In this document: in pieces, positions 47,618 through 56,204 of the stretch
How the letters are laid out: the number at the start of each line of letters is the position of its first letter
Numbering within the stretch: the first letter of the stretch is position 1
DNA from: Acidocella sp.
GTDB lineage: Bacteria; Pseudomonadota; Alphaproteobacteria; Acetobacterales; Acetobacteraceae
Reading direction: 5' to 3'
Assembly (NCBI GenBank): GCA_027308685.1
Contig: DAIDEE010000030.1
Location: forward strand, 1 to 64,000
DNA length: 64,000 nucleotides
Notes under the pieces: generated by a model
Database searches by the model: none
What the model was told of the DNA's origin: nothing
Seen by the model: only the letters and a program-made list of their open reading frames with translations
Made by a program: the position numbers and the translations under genes

Positions 47618-48342
47618 GACTTTTGGTTTTCCAGCATATCGCCTCCGAGCATCCCGGCAGCTTCCGCGACGTGATGCAGGCCTACGGCCACACCTGGGAG
47701 GCGGTTGAGCTTGACGAGGGCGAGGCGATTCCACCGCTCGATGATTGTGACGCACTCCTCGTCATGGGCGGGCCGATGGATGTATGGGAGGAGGCTGAAC
47801 ACCCCTGGTTGGTGGCCGAAAAAGCCGCCATCCGCAACTGGGTAATGGCAGGCCGCCCCTATCTTGGCATGTGCCTCGGCCACCAGCTTCTCGCCGAGGC
47901 CTGCGGTGGTGAGGCTAAATTAATGACCGCCCCGCCTGAAGTCGGCATCAGCCGCGTCACCCTCAGCCCCGACCCGCTGTTCGAGGATGTGGGCGAGGTT
48001 TGCACCTGCTTTCAGTGGCACGGCGCGGAAGTGACCAAACTGCCGCCTGGCGGGCGCGTCATCGCCACCTCACCGGGTTGCGCCATTCAGGCCCAGGCCC
48101 TCGGCAGCCACGCTTATGGGCTGCAATTTCACATGGAACTCACCCACACCACCGCCGCCGAATGGGGTGCCATTCCGCAATATATTGCGGCCCTGGAACG
48201 GGTGAAGGGCCCAGGTGCCCTGCCCGCCATTCAGACAAGTGTTGAACAGAACTTCCCGGCATTGCACAGTGCCGCCACCACGATCTTCAGCAACTTCCTG
48301 AACATCGCGGCCCGCACCATCAGCGCCCAACAAGCCGCATAG
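47614..48342 (+). CDS. Class I glutamine amidotransferase-like protein
   Basis: A 242-residue GATase1 domain protein. The nucleophile Cys is in YLGMCLGHQLLAEA, and the His-Glu pair is in YGLQFHMELT. It has no synthetase domain. In known GS-like/GATase pairs (PuuA/PuuD, aniline TdnQ/TdnT) such a protein hydrolyses gamma-glutamyl bonds. It overlaps the oxidoreductase and lies 12 bases before the GS-like gene, so a shared pathway is likely. Confidence 0.87.
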   Translation: MRLLVFQHIASEHPGSFRDVMQAYGHTWEAVELDEGEAIPPLDDCDALLVMGGPMDVWEEAEHPWLVAEKAAIRNWVMAGRPYLGMCLGHQLLAEACGGEAKLMTAPPEVGISRVTLSPDPLFEDVGEVCTCFQWHGAEVTKLPPGGRVIATSPGCAIQAQALGSHAYGLQFHMELTHTTAAEWGAIPQYIAALERVKGPGALPAIQTSVEQNFPALHSAATTIFSNFLNIAARTISAQQAA

Positions 48343-48354
48343 GGACCCCACGCA

Positions 48355-49704
48355 ATGTCACGCCCGTATTTCCACCACACGCCTGAAACCGCCAGCGACT
48401 TCGCCCAAAACCTCCGCGAAAACTCGGTTGAATATGTCCGTTTTGAACTGCCCGACCTCGCCGGCCTCTCTCGCGGTAAAACCGTGCCGATGAACCATGT
48501 GGAAAGCTACACGCTGAATGGGTTGAACCTTTACGGCGGTGCCGTCACGCTGGATTCCGCGTCCATCCCCATCCAAGGCACTGGCTATAACGAGGATATC
48601 AACTTCGCTGACTGTCTGATGATCCCGGACCCGGACACCGTGAGCAACGTACCCTGGCTTGCCAACACCGCGCGGGTGATCTGCGATACCAAATGGTATG
48701 ACGGCCGCCCGCAACCCGCCGCCCCCCGCACCGTGCTGAAAAACATCCTCAGCCTCGCCGCCCAAATGGGTTACGGCGTGAAAATGGGCCATGAGTATGA
48801 ATTTTATGTGGTGGACGCCGCCACCCGCAAACCGCTTTACACCGGCCAGCCGATCTTCGTCACCTCACTGCTGCACCAGCACCCGGCGCTTGATAAACTG
48901 ATGCGCGTGCTGAACCTCAGCGGCGTTGATATGATCACCGCCAACGGCGAATATGGCCCGAGCCAATGGGAGCTGAACTTCGCCGCCGCTGACGGCATTG
49001 CCGCCGCTGACCGCGCCTTCGTGTTCAAAAATACCGTCAAGGAATTTCTGCACACTGAAGGCCTGCTGGCCACCTTCATGACCAAGCCGTACAAGGGTCT
49101 TGCAGGTTCCTGCTCGCATTTTCATATCTCATTGTACGACCTCGCGACCGGGCGCAACGTGTTTCTTGATGCCAGCGACAAGGACGGCATGAGCCCGATC
49201 ATGAAGCAATTCACCGCCGGGATCCTGGAACACGCCGCCGCCGCGCAGGCAATTTGGAACCCCACGCCGAACTGCTACCGCCGCATCCGCCCGCATACGT
49301 TCGCCCCCTCCAATATCTCGTGGGGCGTGGAAGACCGTTCCGCCTCGGTGCGCATCAAGGCCAGCAAGGACAAGCGCCAGCACCTTGAAGTGCGGGTGCC
49401 CTCAGCGCTTTCCAACCCCTACCTCACCGCCGCCGCCACCATTGCCGCCGGGCTGTTGGGCATGCAGCATGAGAGCGTGCTGGCGCCGGAGCGTTCCGGC
49501 CTGAAGGAAGCTGACGACAGCTTCAAAAAACTGCCGACCGAGATGCATGAATCACTCGCGGCACTGGAGGCCGATACCGATTTCATCCACATGCTGGGCT
49601 CGGAATTTGTCGGTGTATTCCAGAAAGTGAAAGCCGCTGAGATATTGCGCCTGCGCGAGGATATTCCGGCTGCCGAGACCAACGAATATTTCGATTTATA
49701 TTGA
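48355..49704 (+). CDS. Glutamine-synthetase-like gamma-glutamyl ligase
   Basis: A 449-residue GS-fold protein of the PuuA/GlnT-like branch, clearly different from the GlnA at 36 kb. Metal and glutamate sites are seen in GHEYEFYVV, NGEYGPSQWELNF and GSCSHFHISLYD, and the nucleotide site in RSASVRIKASKD. It lacks the DLYDLPPEE adenylylation motif of GlnA, so a different substrate (an amine joined to glutamate) and different control are likely. It sits between a GATase-like gene and a TIM-barrel gene. Confidence 0.88.
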   Translation: MSRPYFHHTPETASDFAQNLRENSVEYVRFELPDLAGLSRGKTVPMNHVESYTLNGLNLYGGAVTLDSASIPIQGTGYNEDINFADCLMIPDPDTVSNVPWLANTARVICDTKWYDGRPQPAAPRTVLKNILSLAAQMGYGVKMGHEYEFYVVDAATRKPLYTGQPIFVTSLLHQHPALDKLMRVLNLSGVDMITANGEYGPSQWELNFAAADGIAAADRAFVFKNTVKEFLHTEGLLATFMTKPYKGLAGSCSHFHISLYDLATGRNVFLDASDKDGMSPIMKQFTAGILEHAAAAQAIWNPTPNCYRRIRPHTFAPSNISWGVEDRSASVRIKASKDKRQHLEVRVPSALSNPYLTAAATIAAGLLGMQHESVLAPERSGLKEADDSFKKLPTEMHESLAALEADTDFIHMLGSEFVGVFQKVKAAEILRLREDIPAAETNEYFDLY

Positions 49705-49723
49705 TGGCGATCCTCGTCGTCAT

Positions 49724-49739
49724 CCCCGCGCCAGCGGGG
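49724..49739. repeat. Short extragenic palindrome
   Basis: CCCCGC-gcca-GCGGGG preceded by CGTCAT, a form common in dispersed proteobacterial intergenic repeats. It lies between the GS-like and TIM-barrel genes and may reduce read-through. Confidence 0.5.
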
Positions 49740-49765
49740 GCCTCCCCAGCCAGTTGCCGCACGCC

Positions 49766-50431
49766 ATGAACTTCATCTTCATGCTTACCCGCGATGACCG
49801 CACCATTCCCGACTGCCTCGATGTCATCGCGCAAATCATGCCCCTCAACATCTGCCACATCGGCTTCAAGGACATCGGCGCTGATCTGGAAACCCTCAGA
49901 ACCCTCAACCAAAAAATCCAAGCCAGCGGTGCGGTCAGCTATCTCGAAGTGGTGGCGACCTCTCCGCAAGCCGCCCTCAACTCCGCCCGGATGGCGGTGG
50001 AAATCGGCGTTAACCGCCTGCTTGGTGGCACACAGGTTGCTGAAACACTAGACATACTGAACGGCTCAAATATCAACTACTACCCGTTTCCCGGCACCCC
50101 CAGCGGACACCCCACCAAACTCGGCGGCACGCCCACGCAAATCCACGCCCACACCTGCGATTTTTTGGCGCAGGGCTGCGACGGGGTGGATTTGCTGGCG
50201 TACCGCGCCACTGAGGCCGAGCCGGTGGCCCTCGTTGAAGCCGCCCGCCGCGCGCTGGGGGATAAAACCCTGATCGTCGCCGGTGATATCAATGGCCCTG
50301 AACGCATCGCCGCCGTCCGCAACGCGGGAGCCGACGCTTTCACCATCGGCTCCGCCGCCTTCAACCTATCCTTCTCCCCCGCCACCACCCTCACTGGCCA
50401 GTTGCAGGCGATTATGGAGTGTGTGGGGTAA
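49766..50431 (+). CDS. TIM-barrel protein of unknown specificity
   Basis: A 221-residue beta/alpha barrel. Regular strands end in acidic or polar residues (HIGFKDIGAD, SYLEVVAT, VNRLLGGT, DGVDLLAYRA, LIVAGDIN), and the C-terminal GDINGPERIAAVRNAGADAFTIGSAAF resembles the phosphate site of HisA/ThiE/KDPG-like barrels. I do not recognise the substrate. ATG 49766 gives the natural first strand (MNFIFMLTRDD). It follows the GS-like gene by 61 bases. Confidence 0.75.
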   Translation: MNFIFMLTRDDRTIPDCLDVIAQIMPLNICHIGFKDIGADLETLRTLNQKIQASGAVSYLEVVATSPQAALNSARMAVEIGVNRLLGGTQVAETLDILNGSNINYYPFPGTPSGHPTKLGGTPTQIHAHTCDFLAQGCDGVDLLAYRATEAEPVALVEAARRALGDKTLIVAGDINGPERIAAVRNAGADAFTIGSAAFNLSFSPATTLTGQLQAIMECVG

Positions 50432-50434
50432 CGC

Positions 50435-51325
50435 TCACGCCCGCGGCACAGAACCCGGGCCGCTGAAGGAAGTTGTTGCCGGCATTGTGCCCTGGTTCAT
50501 CGCCGGCACGTTCAGCGCCACCGAAGCACCTAGCGCGTTCGCCATGTCGGTCGGCACCAGAATTGTCACGCCGCGGTCTTTGTTCATGTCATAAATCAGC
50601 CCCATCTGCCGGATTTGCAGCGCCACCGGGTTCTGGTGATAAATCTGGCTGGCGGCAGCGATCTGTTCGGCAATCGCCACTTCCGCACTGGCCAATGTCA
50701 CCCGCGCCTGTTTCTCTTTTTCGGCCTGGGCGTTGCGGCTCATGGCGTCGTTCAACTCCGGTGGAATTTTCACATCGCGGATTTCCACCGAGATTTCACC
50801 GATACCCCAGCCCATGGATTTTTTGGTGATATATTCGCGCAACGTCGCATCCATCGCTTCGCGTTCCGAGAGAATATTATTCAACGTTGTCGAACTTATC
50901 ACTTCGCGCAAGCTGGTCTGCGCCACCTGCGCGATCATACCGCGATAATCGGTCAATTCCGTCGCGGCGCGTTTCACATCCTGCACGCGCCAGAACATAA
51001 TCGAATCCATCGTCACCGAAACAGCGTCGGAGGTCAGGGTATCCTCCGCTGAGATGCGGGTGCTTTGGCGGCGTGTATCAACTGTGGCGTACACAGTTTC
51101 AATCGCGGGGATAAGGAAATACAGCCCCGGCCCACGCACCCCGGCGAAGCGACCAAAGCGCAGCACCACGGCGCGTTCCCATTCGGCTGCGATACGGAAT
51201 GTTAATCCGAAGATCACGCCGATGAAAATGATAACCAGGCCCGGCACTTGCAGGTTCAGCAGTGCAAACACCACCGCCCCGATAACGACGATGATAAAAG
51301 CGATAACAGCAACCGCGCTATTCAT
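50435..51325 (-). CDS. Slipin / SPFH-domain (stomatin-like) protein
   Basis: A 296-residue SPFH protein. Two N-terminal hydrophobic segments (AVAVIAFIIVVIGAVVFALL and VPGLVIIFIGVIFGLTF) form a hairpin anchor. Next come EWERAVVLRFGRFAGVRGPGL, RRQSTRISAEDTLTSDAVSV and a charged coiled coil (NAQAEKEKQARVTLASAE) used for ring assembly. No NfeD partner is adjacent. It lies 11 bases after the MaoC-like gene on the same strand. Confidence 0.93.
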   Translation of the reverse strand: MNSAVAVIAFIIVVIGAVVFALLNLQVPGLVIIFIGVIFGLTFRIAAEWERAVVLRFGRFAGVRGPGLYFLIPAIETVYATVDTRRQSTRISAEDTLTSDAVSVTMDSIMFWRVQDVKRAATELTDYRGMIAQVAQTSLREVISSTTLNNILSEREAMDATLREYITKKSMGWGIGEISVEIRDVKIPPELNDAMSRNAQAEKEKQARVTLASAEVAIAEQIAAASQIYHQNPVALQIRQMGLIYDMNKDRGVTILVPTDMANALGASVALNVPAMNQGTMPATTSFSGPGSVPRA

Positions 51326-51336
51326 GGCATATTCCT

Positions 51337-51789
51337 TTATTTATTTCGCATCGGCACTATAGCCGAGCTTTTCATCTCCTGCACCGGCTCGCCATGCTGG
51401 TTCAGCGTTGTCATTTTATTTGTAATAATTCCCCAGCCTGGCTTGCTGGTACTGGCCCGCACCGCCAGCAATTCCACTCGCAACCGCAGCGTATCGCCGG
51501 GGCGCACCGGCTTCAGCCATTTCAGCGATTCAAACCCCAGCCCCACCGTGCCGGGTGCCGGCTGATAATGCCGCCCGGTCACCAACAACCGCATGGTCAG
51601 GCTGGCTGTGTGCCAGCCGCTGGCGATCAACCCGCCGGTCACCGCCGCCGCTACGGCTGGGTCAACATGCATCGGCTGCGGGTCGAATTGCTTGCCAAAT
51701 TCGATAATGTCGGACTCACTCACCGTCACTGGTCCGGCCTCGGTCACTTGCCCCACGGCGAAATCTTCAAAATACATCGGCTCGGTCAT
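51337..51789 (-). CDS. MaoC-like dehydratase (hotdog fold)
   Basis: A 150-residue MaoC/R-specific enoyl-CoA hydratase-like protein. The hydratase-2 motif is visible as FDPQPMHVDP with the Asp/His pair, followed by GLIASGWHTASL and GFESLKWLKPVRPGDTL. It may hydrate enoyl-CoA or be an acyl dehydratase. It probably shares an mRNA with the slipin gene downstream. Confidence 0.9.
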   Translation of the reverse strand: MTEPMYFEDFAVGQVTEAGPVTVSESDIIEFGKQFDPQPMHVDPAVAAAVTGGLIASGWHTASLTMRLLVTGRHYQPAPGTVGLGFESLKWLKPVRPGDTLRLRVELLAVRASTSKPGWGIITNKMTTLNQHGEPVQEMKSSAIVPMRNK

Positions 51790-51828
51790 CGTCTCTCCCT
51801 CGCGGCACTACAGCTTTATGGTTAGGAT

Positions 51829-53091
51829 ATGGGCATGAGCACTGAGGTTTTACTACTGGCGTTGATTATTGTGGCCGTTTTACTGGCAGCGGTGCTGGCT
51901 TGGGCGGCATGGCGGGCGGCTGAGCAATCGCCCGAGCGGCTGCGCCTGCTGCTGGAACAAAATCTGGCCGCCAACCGCGCCGAGGCGCTCACCACCCGCG
52001 AGGTGCTGGCCGCCATGGAAGGCCGCCTCGCCGCCGCCATCCAATCCGGCACCACCGAGGCGCTCTCGAAGGCGTTCGAGCAGATCAACACCGCTGTGCA
52101 GGCGGTCGCCACCACCACCGACCTGCTGCGCAAACAGGCCGCCGAGGATAACCAGAAAACCCTGACCATACTGGAAACCCGCCTGACCACCATCCAGACC
52201 TCGGTGAACGAGAAATTGCACGAGGCGGTGGATCAGCAGATGACCAACAGCTTCGCCCGCGTGCTGGAGCAGTTCGCGCAGGTGCAGCAGGCGATGGGCG
52301 AGGTGCAATCCGCCGCCGCCCAAATCGGTGACCTCAAACGCATTTTCTCCAACGTCAAAACCCGCGGTGGCTGGGGCGAGGCGCAACTGGGCGCGATGCT
52401 GGAGCAGGTGCTGCCGCCCGGCGCGTTTGAGCGTAATTTCGCGGTGCAGGAAGGCTCGCGCGAGCGGGTTGATTTCGCCATCCGGATGCCGGCCCGCAGC
52501 CTGTTATGGCTGGCGGTGGATAGTAAGTTCCCCACCGAGGATTACGAGCGCCTTTTACTGGCCGCCGAAACCGCCGACCTTGATGCCGAGCGCACCGCCC
52601 GTGATAACATCGCGATTCGCATCCGGCTGGAGGCCAAAAAAATTCGCGAAAAATACATCTGCCCGCCCGATACAGTAGATTTCGGCGTGATGTATCTGCC
52701 CTCCGACGGCTTGTTCGCCGAGGTCGCCCGCATCCCCAACCTGATCGACGAAATCCGGGTGCGCGAAAAAGTCATTATTCTGGGGCCGACTTTGCTGCCG
52801 GCCATGCTGCAGACCATCCACCTCGGCCATATCACGCTGGATTTGGAAAAACGCGCCGGCGAGATCGGCAAACTGCTAGGCGCCACCCGCACCGAAATGA
52901 CCAAGATGGACGATATTCTCGGCAAGCTGGCGGCCAATGCCTCGGCCATGTCCTCCAACATCGAACGCGCCCGCACCCGCACCCGCGCCGTCAGCCGGGT
53001 GCTGCGCACGGTTGAGATGGTGGAGTCCGGCCCTGCCCAGGTGATGCTGGGCTTGGACGCCGAAGACCCCGAGCCGCTTGCACAAGCATAG
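51829..53091 (+). CDS. rmuC: DNA recombination protein RmuC
   Basis: A 420-residue RmuC: an N-terminal membrane anchor (LLLALIIVAVLLAAVLAWA), a long coiled coil (about 40-155), and the nuclease-like domain with RGGWGEAQLGAMLEQVLPP, VDFAIRMP, WLAVDSKFPTEDYERLL and YLPSDGLFAEVA. RmuC limits inverted-repeat recombination and has been linked to phage defence. It diverges from the MaoC-like gene. Confidence 0.93.
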   Translation: MGMSTEVLLLALIIVAVLLAAVLAWAAWRAAEQSPERLRLLLEQNLAANRAEALTTREVLAAMEGRLAAAIQSGTTEALSKAFEQINTAVQAVATTTDLLRKQAAEDNQKTLTILETRLTTIQTSVNEKLHEAVDQQMTNSFARVLEQFAQVQQAMGEVQSAAAQIGDLKRIFSNVKTRGGWGEAQLGAMLEQVLPPGAFERNFAVQEGSRERVDFAIRMPARSLLWLAVDSKFPTEDYERLLLAAETADLDAERTARDNIAIRIRLEAKKIREKYICPPDTVDFGVMYLPSDGLFAEVARIPNLIDEIRVREKVIILGPTLLPAMLQTIHLGHITLDLEKRAGEIGKLLGATRTEMTKMDDILGKLAANASAMSSNIERARTRTRAVSRVLRTVEMVESGPAQVMLGLDAEDPEPLAQA

Positions 53092-53112
53092 AACCCAGCC
53101 GATATCACGCTC

Positions 53113-53769
53113 ATGATTGTCACGCTCCGCCACGGCCTTAACACCCTCGTTGCTGCTACCCTGCTGCTGCTGTCCGCCTGCCATAAGAATTTGTCGGACC
53201 AGGATGTCAGCATCCAAGGGCTGGTGCCGCCGCTGGCGATCTCGATGCAGGATGTCACCACCCGCAAGCCGGTTACCGCCGCCGATTTTCAGGGCAAGGT
53301 CACGCTACTGTATTTCGGCTATACCAACTGCCCGGATGTCTGCCCCTTCACGCTCGGCAACATCGACAAAATCATCAAGCAGCTCGGACCGCTGGCCAGC
53401 GACGTGACGGTGCTGTTCGTCACCGTTGACCCGGACCGCGACACCCCGGCCACCCTGGCGCAATACGCCGCATTATTTGGCCCCGATGTGCAGGGGCTGC
53501 GCGGCACGCCCGATGAGCTTTACAGCCTGGCGCGGCGCTACCGCGTGGTATTCTCAGTCACCAAACCTACGGCCACCACCGCGTACCAGGTCACGCATTC
53601 AGCCGCGGTTTACGTTTTCAACGCCAAGGGTGACGCACAATTCCTGATCTCAGGGCTGGACACCGACAAACCTGATATCGCCGGCATCACCGATGATTTG
53701 CGCGGCGTGATTAACCAGAACGCCCATGTCTCACTGTTAAGCTGGCTGGAAAGCCTTACTTCAAGCTAG
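53113..53769 (+). CDS. SCO1/SenC-family lipoprotein
   Basis: A 218-residue SCO protein with a lipobox (LLLSACHK). The thioredoxin-like domain has the copper-binding NCPDVCPFTLG, with the distal His in YQVTHSAAVYVF, and VTVDPDRDTP. SCO proteins deliver copper to the CuA site of cytochrome oxidase. Its 3' end overlaps the convergent cytochrome c gene by 14 bases. A second SCO gene lies at 54.5 kb. Confidence 0.92.
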   Translation: MIVTLRHGLNTLVAATLLLLSACHKNLSDQDVSIQGLVPPLAISMQDVTTRKPVTAADFQGKVTLLYFGYTNCPDVCPFTLGNIDKIIKQLGPLASDVTVLFVTVDPDRDTPATLAQYAALFGPDVQGLRGTPDELYSLARRYRVVFSVTKPTATTAYQVTHSAAVYVFNAKGDAQFLISGLDTDKPDIAGITDDLRGVINQNAHVSLLSWLESLTSS

Positions 53770-54088
53770 ATAGATATCCGGCCACCGCGTCGGTTTCCGC
53801 CGGGCTCAGCGCCTGCGCGATATATTGCATCGAGGCATTGCCGCCCTCGCCATTGGCGAAATGCGCCAGCGCGGATTTAATAACCCCTTCTGGCAGGCCC
53901 GCCAGCTTCGGTGCGCCGATGGAGGTGTTTCCACCTGCGTTAACCCCATGACAAGCCGCGCACGGCATCGCGCCCGCACCATCACCATGCAGGAATATCT
54001 GCTGGCCATTGGGAGACTCCGCCAGCGCCGGGGCTGTGAACGCCCCTACCACCGTTATGGCGAGCGTTGCGAGATGCCTAAGGCGCAT
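53756..54088 (-). CDS. Small secreted cytochrome c
   Basis: A 110-residue monoheme cytochrome c with a signal peptide ending PALAES and the heme motif CAACHGVNAGGN; the likely axial Met is in GNASMQYIAQ. ATG 54088 is chosen because it begins the signal peptide; it overlaps the PCu(A)C gene by 11 bases. It closes the SCO-PCu(A)C-cytochrome set and probably passes electrons to a terminal oxidase. Confidence 0.88.
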   Translation of the reverse strand: MRLRHLATLAITVVGAFTAPALAESPNGQQIFLHGDGAGAMPCAACHGVNAGGNTSIGAPKLAGLPEGVIKSALAHFANGEGGNASMQYIAQALSPAETDAVAGYLSSLK

Positions 54089-54500
54089 TCTGCGCCCCAT
54101 ACACCGGCAGCGTTGCAACCACGATACTGCCATCCTGCAGGCGCAGCGTCACCGGCACTTTATCGCCTAGTTTCATCGTTGGCTGCATGCACATCAAATG
54201 ATAGCCACCAGGCGCCAACGTCGCGCTGCCATGCGCGGGTACCGTGATGCTCTGCACATCCATCATCATCGCCATCCCGCTGGTATCAGCGCTTTTATGC
54301 AGCATCAGCATCCCGCAGGCCGGTGAAGCGGCGCCGGTAATCACTACATCCGCCGCCCCCGGATTTTGCAGCTCCATATAGCCCGCCGCTGGAATGCTCG
54401 GCAGCAAATAGCGCATCCAGGGTTTCTCCACTGTCAATTCCGGCGTCGCGGCTTGCGCCACCAACGGCAGCAACAGCAAAACAACCAGAAAAACTCTCAT
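54078..54500 (-). CDS. PCu(A)C periplasmic copper chaperone
   Basis: A 140-residue secreted protein (signal peptide MRVFLVVLLLLPLVAQA) with the PCu(A)C copper motif. A Met/His group MLMLHKSADTSGMAMM is followed about 20 residues later by HLMCMQ. It hands Cu(I) to SCO or cytochrome oxidase. Its start overlaps the upstream SCO stop (ATGA). Confidence 0.93.
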   Translation of the reverse strand: MRVFLVVLLLLPLVAQAATPELTVEKPWMRYLLPSIPAAGYMELQNPGAADVVITGAASPACGMLMLHKSADTSGMAMMMDVQSITVPAHGSATLAPGGYHLMCMQPTMKLGDKVPVTLRLQDGSIVVATLPVYGAQNAP

Positions 54501-55123
54501 ACTTTCACCAACGGCTTGATCAGCCCCGCCACCAGATCAATATCTGCCTTGCCCTGCGCCAAGGTGCCCAGAATATAATGGGCTTTACCGGAAACCCCAA
54601 ACCCATACACCGCGTCACTATGGGTTATGTCCGCCACCGGGTCCGGGGCATCGGCGCTCGTCACAGCGGTATATTCAACGCCATAACGTTTCGCCAACGC
54701 CGCCAGTTGCGTGCTGGTGCCGTGCAAACCGTCAAACACCGGTGCTGCGCCAAAATTCGCCATATATTTTTTCAACACCATCGGCGTATCATAAGCCGGG
54801 TCGATGGTCACGAACAGCACCCGCAACTGCTGCCCGTCTGCCCCCATTTTGCGCACCAATCTGGCGGCATTTTCCATCGTTAACGGACAGGTATCGGTAC
54901 AACGGGTAAAGCCGAAATATAAAATCACCGGATGCCCGGCGAAGTCCGCTGCCGTAACCACCGCACCCGTGGAGGCCAAAGTCATCTCAAACCGCAAATC
55001 CGGCAGTTGCCCCGTAATGTCTGCGTAGGCCGGGCCATCGTCGGCCAGGGCGAACCCGGCTGGCCATAACGTTGCCGCACCCGCCAACACCAATCCCTGC
55101 CGCCGCGTCAAACCCTTCATCAT
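54497..55123 (-). CDS. SCO1/SenC-family protein, second copy
   Basis: A 208-residue SCO protein with a twin-arginine-like leader (LTRRQGLVLAGAATLW). Copper ligands are in FTRCTDTCPLTM and THSDAVYGF; VTIDPAYDTP is also present. AGGAG five bases before ATG 55123 supports this start over upstream codons. With the PCu(A)C and cytochrome c genes it forms a minus-strand operon for CuA assembly. Confidence 0.93.
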   Translation of the reverse strand: MMKGLTRRQGLVLAGAATLWPAGFALADDGPAYADITGQLPDLRFEMTLASTGAVVTAADFAGHPVILYFGFTRCTDTCPLTMENAARLVRKMGADGQQLRVLFVTIDPAYDTPMVLKKYMANFGAAPVFDGLHGTSTQLAALAKRYGVEYTAVTSADAPDPVADITHSDAVYGFGVSGKAHYILGTLAQGKADIDLVAGLIKPLVKV

Positions 55124-55191
55124 ATGTTCTCCTGGCAGCGGCACGAAACCCATCGCACCACTGCTATAGACCAAACCTTACCCAACTGGAA

Positions 55192-55254
55192 GGTTACGTC
55201 ATCACCTTATGTTTAGGTTACTTCGTCACCTTATGTTTAGGTTACTTCGTCACC
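55192..55254. repeat. 24-bp tandem repeat across CHRD stop codon
   Basis: Two full 24-base units (55192-55215 and 55216-55239) and a third partial one (55240-55254) follow each other, with three differences in the outer unit. The third unit contains the last codons and TAA of the CHRD gene on the minus strand, so the end of the gene has been copied twice downstream. Confidence 0.85.
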
Positions 55255-55673
55255 AGCATCTGCGCCCGGGCTTCACCCATCGGGGCCGCCTTGGTGTGCA
55301 GGTTCACATAGGTTTTGCCGGCTTCCAGAATTTTCTCCTGGGCTTTGGTCACTTTCACGGTGCCGGTCATGCCGTTCACATAAGGGCCGGGGATGGGGAT
55401 CAACACCTTAGCGGACTCACCCGCACTGGCCGGGCCATGAAAATGCGCAGCTAGCACCGGGCCGGTGAGACCTGCGAAGGTGATCGAGTATTTCAGCATA
55501 TCGGTGCTGGTATCCAACGTCGCCTCGGCCATGCCGGAGGGGACGGATACGCCCTTGCCTTCAGTGCCAAAGTTACCGGACAGGTTAATGGTTTTGGCCA
55601 TCGCCACGCCGCCAAAAGCCAACATTGCGGCAGCCGCCAGCGGCAGTACAGTCATTTTTGTTAGACGCATCAT
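55242..55673 (-). CDS. Secreted CHRD-domain protein
   Basis: A 143-residue protein with a signal peptide (PLAAAAMLAFGGVAMA) and one CHRD domain: beta-rich, with LKYSITFAGLTGPVLAAHFHGPASAG and YVNLHTKAAPMGEARAQ. CHRD domains occur in secreted proteins and may bind metals through the His residues; the exact role is unknown. GGGAGA precedes ATG 55673. It lies upstream of the SCO operon on the same strand. Confidence 0.9.
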   Translation of the reverse strand: MMRLTKMTVLPLAAAAMLAFGGVAMAKTINLSGNFGTEGKGVSVPSGMAEATLDTSTDMLKYSITFAGLTGPVLAAHFHGPASAGESAKVLIPIPGPYVNGMTGTVKVTKAQEKILEAGKTYVNLHTKAAPMGEARAQMLVTK

Positions 55674-55793
55674 AAATTCTCCCTTGTTGATCACGCGGCC
55701 ACCTGGGGCCACGCGCTATATATGGGCTGCTATGCCGTAGCGTGAAGTGTTTCCCGTTGCACAAGCTGGCTTCGCAGCGCACAAGTTTGCGAT

Positions 55794-56204
55794 ATGGAAC
55801 AATCCCGCCTCGCCGACGCTACCCGCGACACACGCCACATGTTCATCCGCGACCTGGTGCTCAACGCCTCGATCGGCGTTTATAAGCATGAACATGACGC
55901 CACCCAGCGCATCCGCATCAACCTGGACCTCGCCATTCTCGACGATTCCGAGGAAAAACTCTCCCGCCCGGCGATTGGGCGCGACGATCTGGCCCGGGTG
56001 GTGGACTATGAGGCCATCGTCAACCGCACCCGCGCCATTGTAGCCGCCGGTCATGTGCAGTTGGTGGAAACCCTGGCTGAGCGCTTGGCGGAGTCTTGCC
56101 TCACGGACCCTAGGGTTGTGTTGGTGCGCGTCAGGGTTGAAAAGCTTGATGTTTTCGCGGATGCAGCATCGGCTGGCGTTGAGGTTGAACGGCGGAATTG
56201 TTAG
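55794..56204 (+). CDS. folB: Dihydroneopterin aldolase
   Basis: FolB cleaves dihydroneopterin in folate synthesis. The 136-residue protein has the family core MFIRDLVLNASIGVYKHEHD, the VVDYEAIV segment and the catalytic-site stretch LVETLAERLAESCL with the conserved Glu. C-terminal VRVRVEKLD.F.DA.SAGVEVE is typical. No other fol gene is adjacent. Confidence 0.93.
   Translation: MEQSRLADATRDTRHMFIRDLVLNASIGVYKHEHDATQRIRINLDLAILDDSEEKLSRPAIGRDDLARVVDYEAIVNRTRAIVAAGHVQLVETLAERLAESCLTDPRVVLVRVRVEKLDVFADAASAGVEVERRNC

Noticed and set aside
47614..49704. Complete Puu putrescine pathway
   Set aside because: PuuB and PuuC-type genes are not linked; the aldehyde dehydrogenase at 16.3 kb is 30 kb away and of broad type.
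55192..55254. CRISPR-like repeat
   Set aside because: Units are contiguous with no spacers, only two and a half copies, and no cas genes are nearby.
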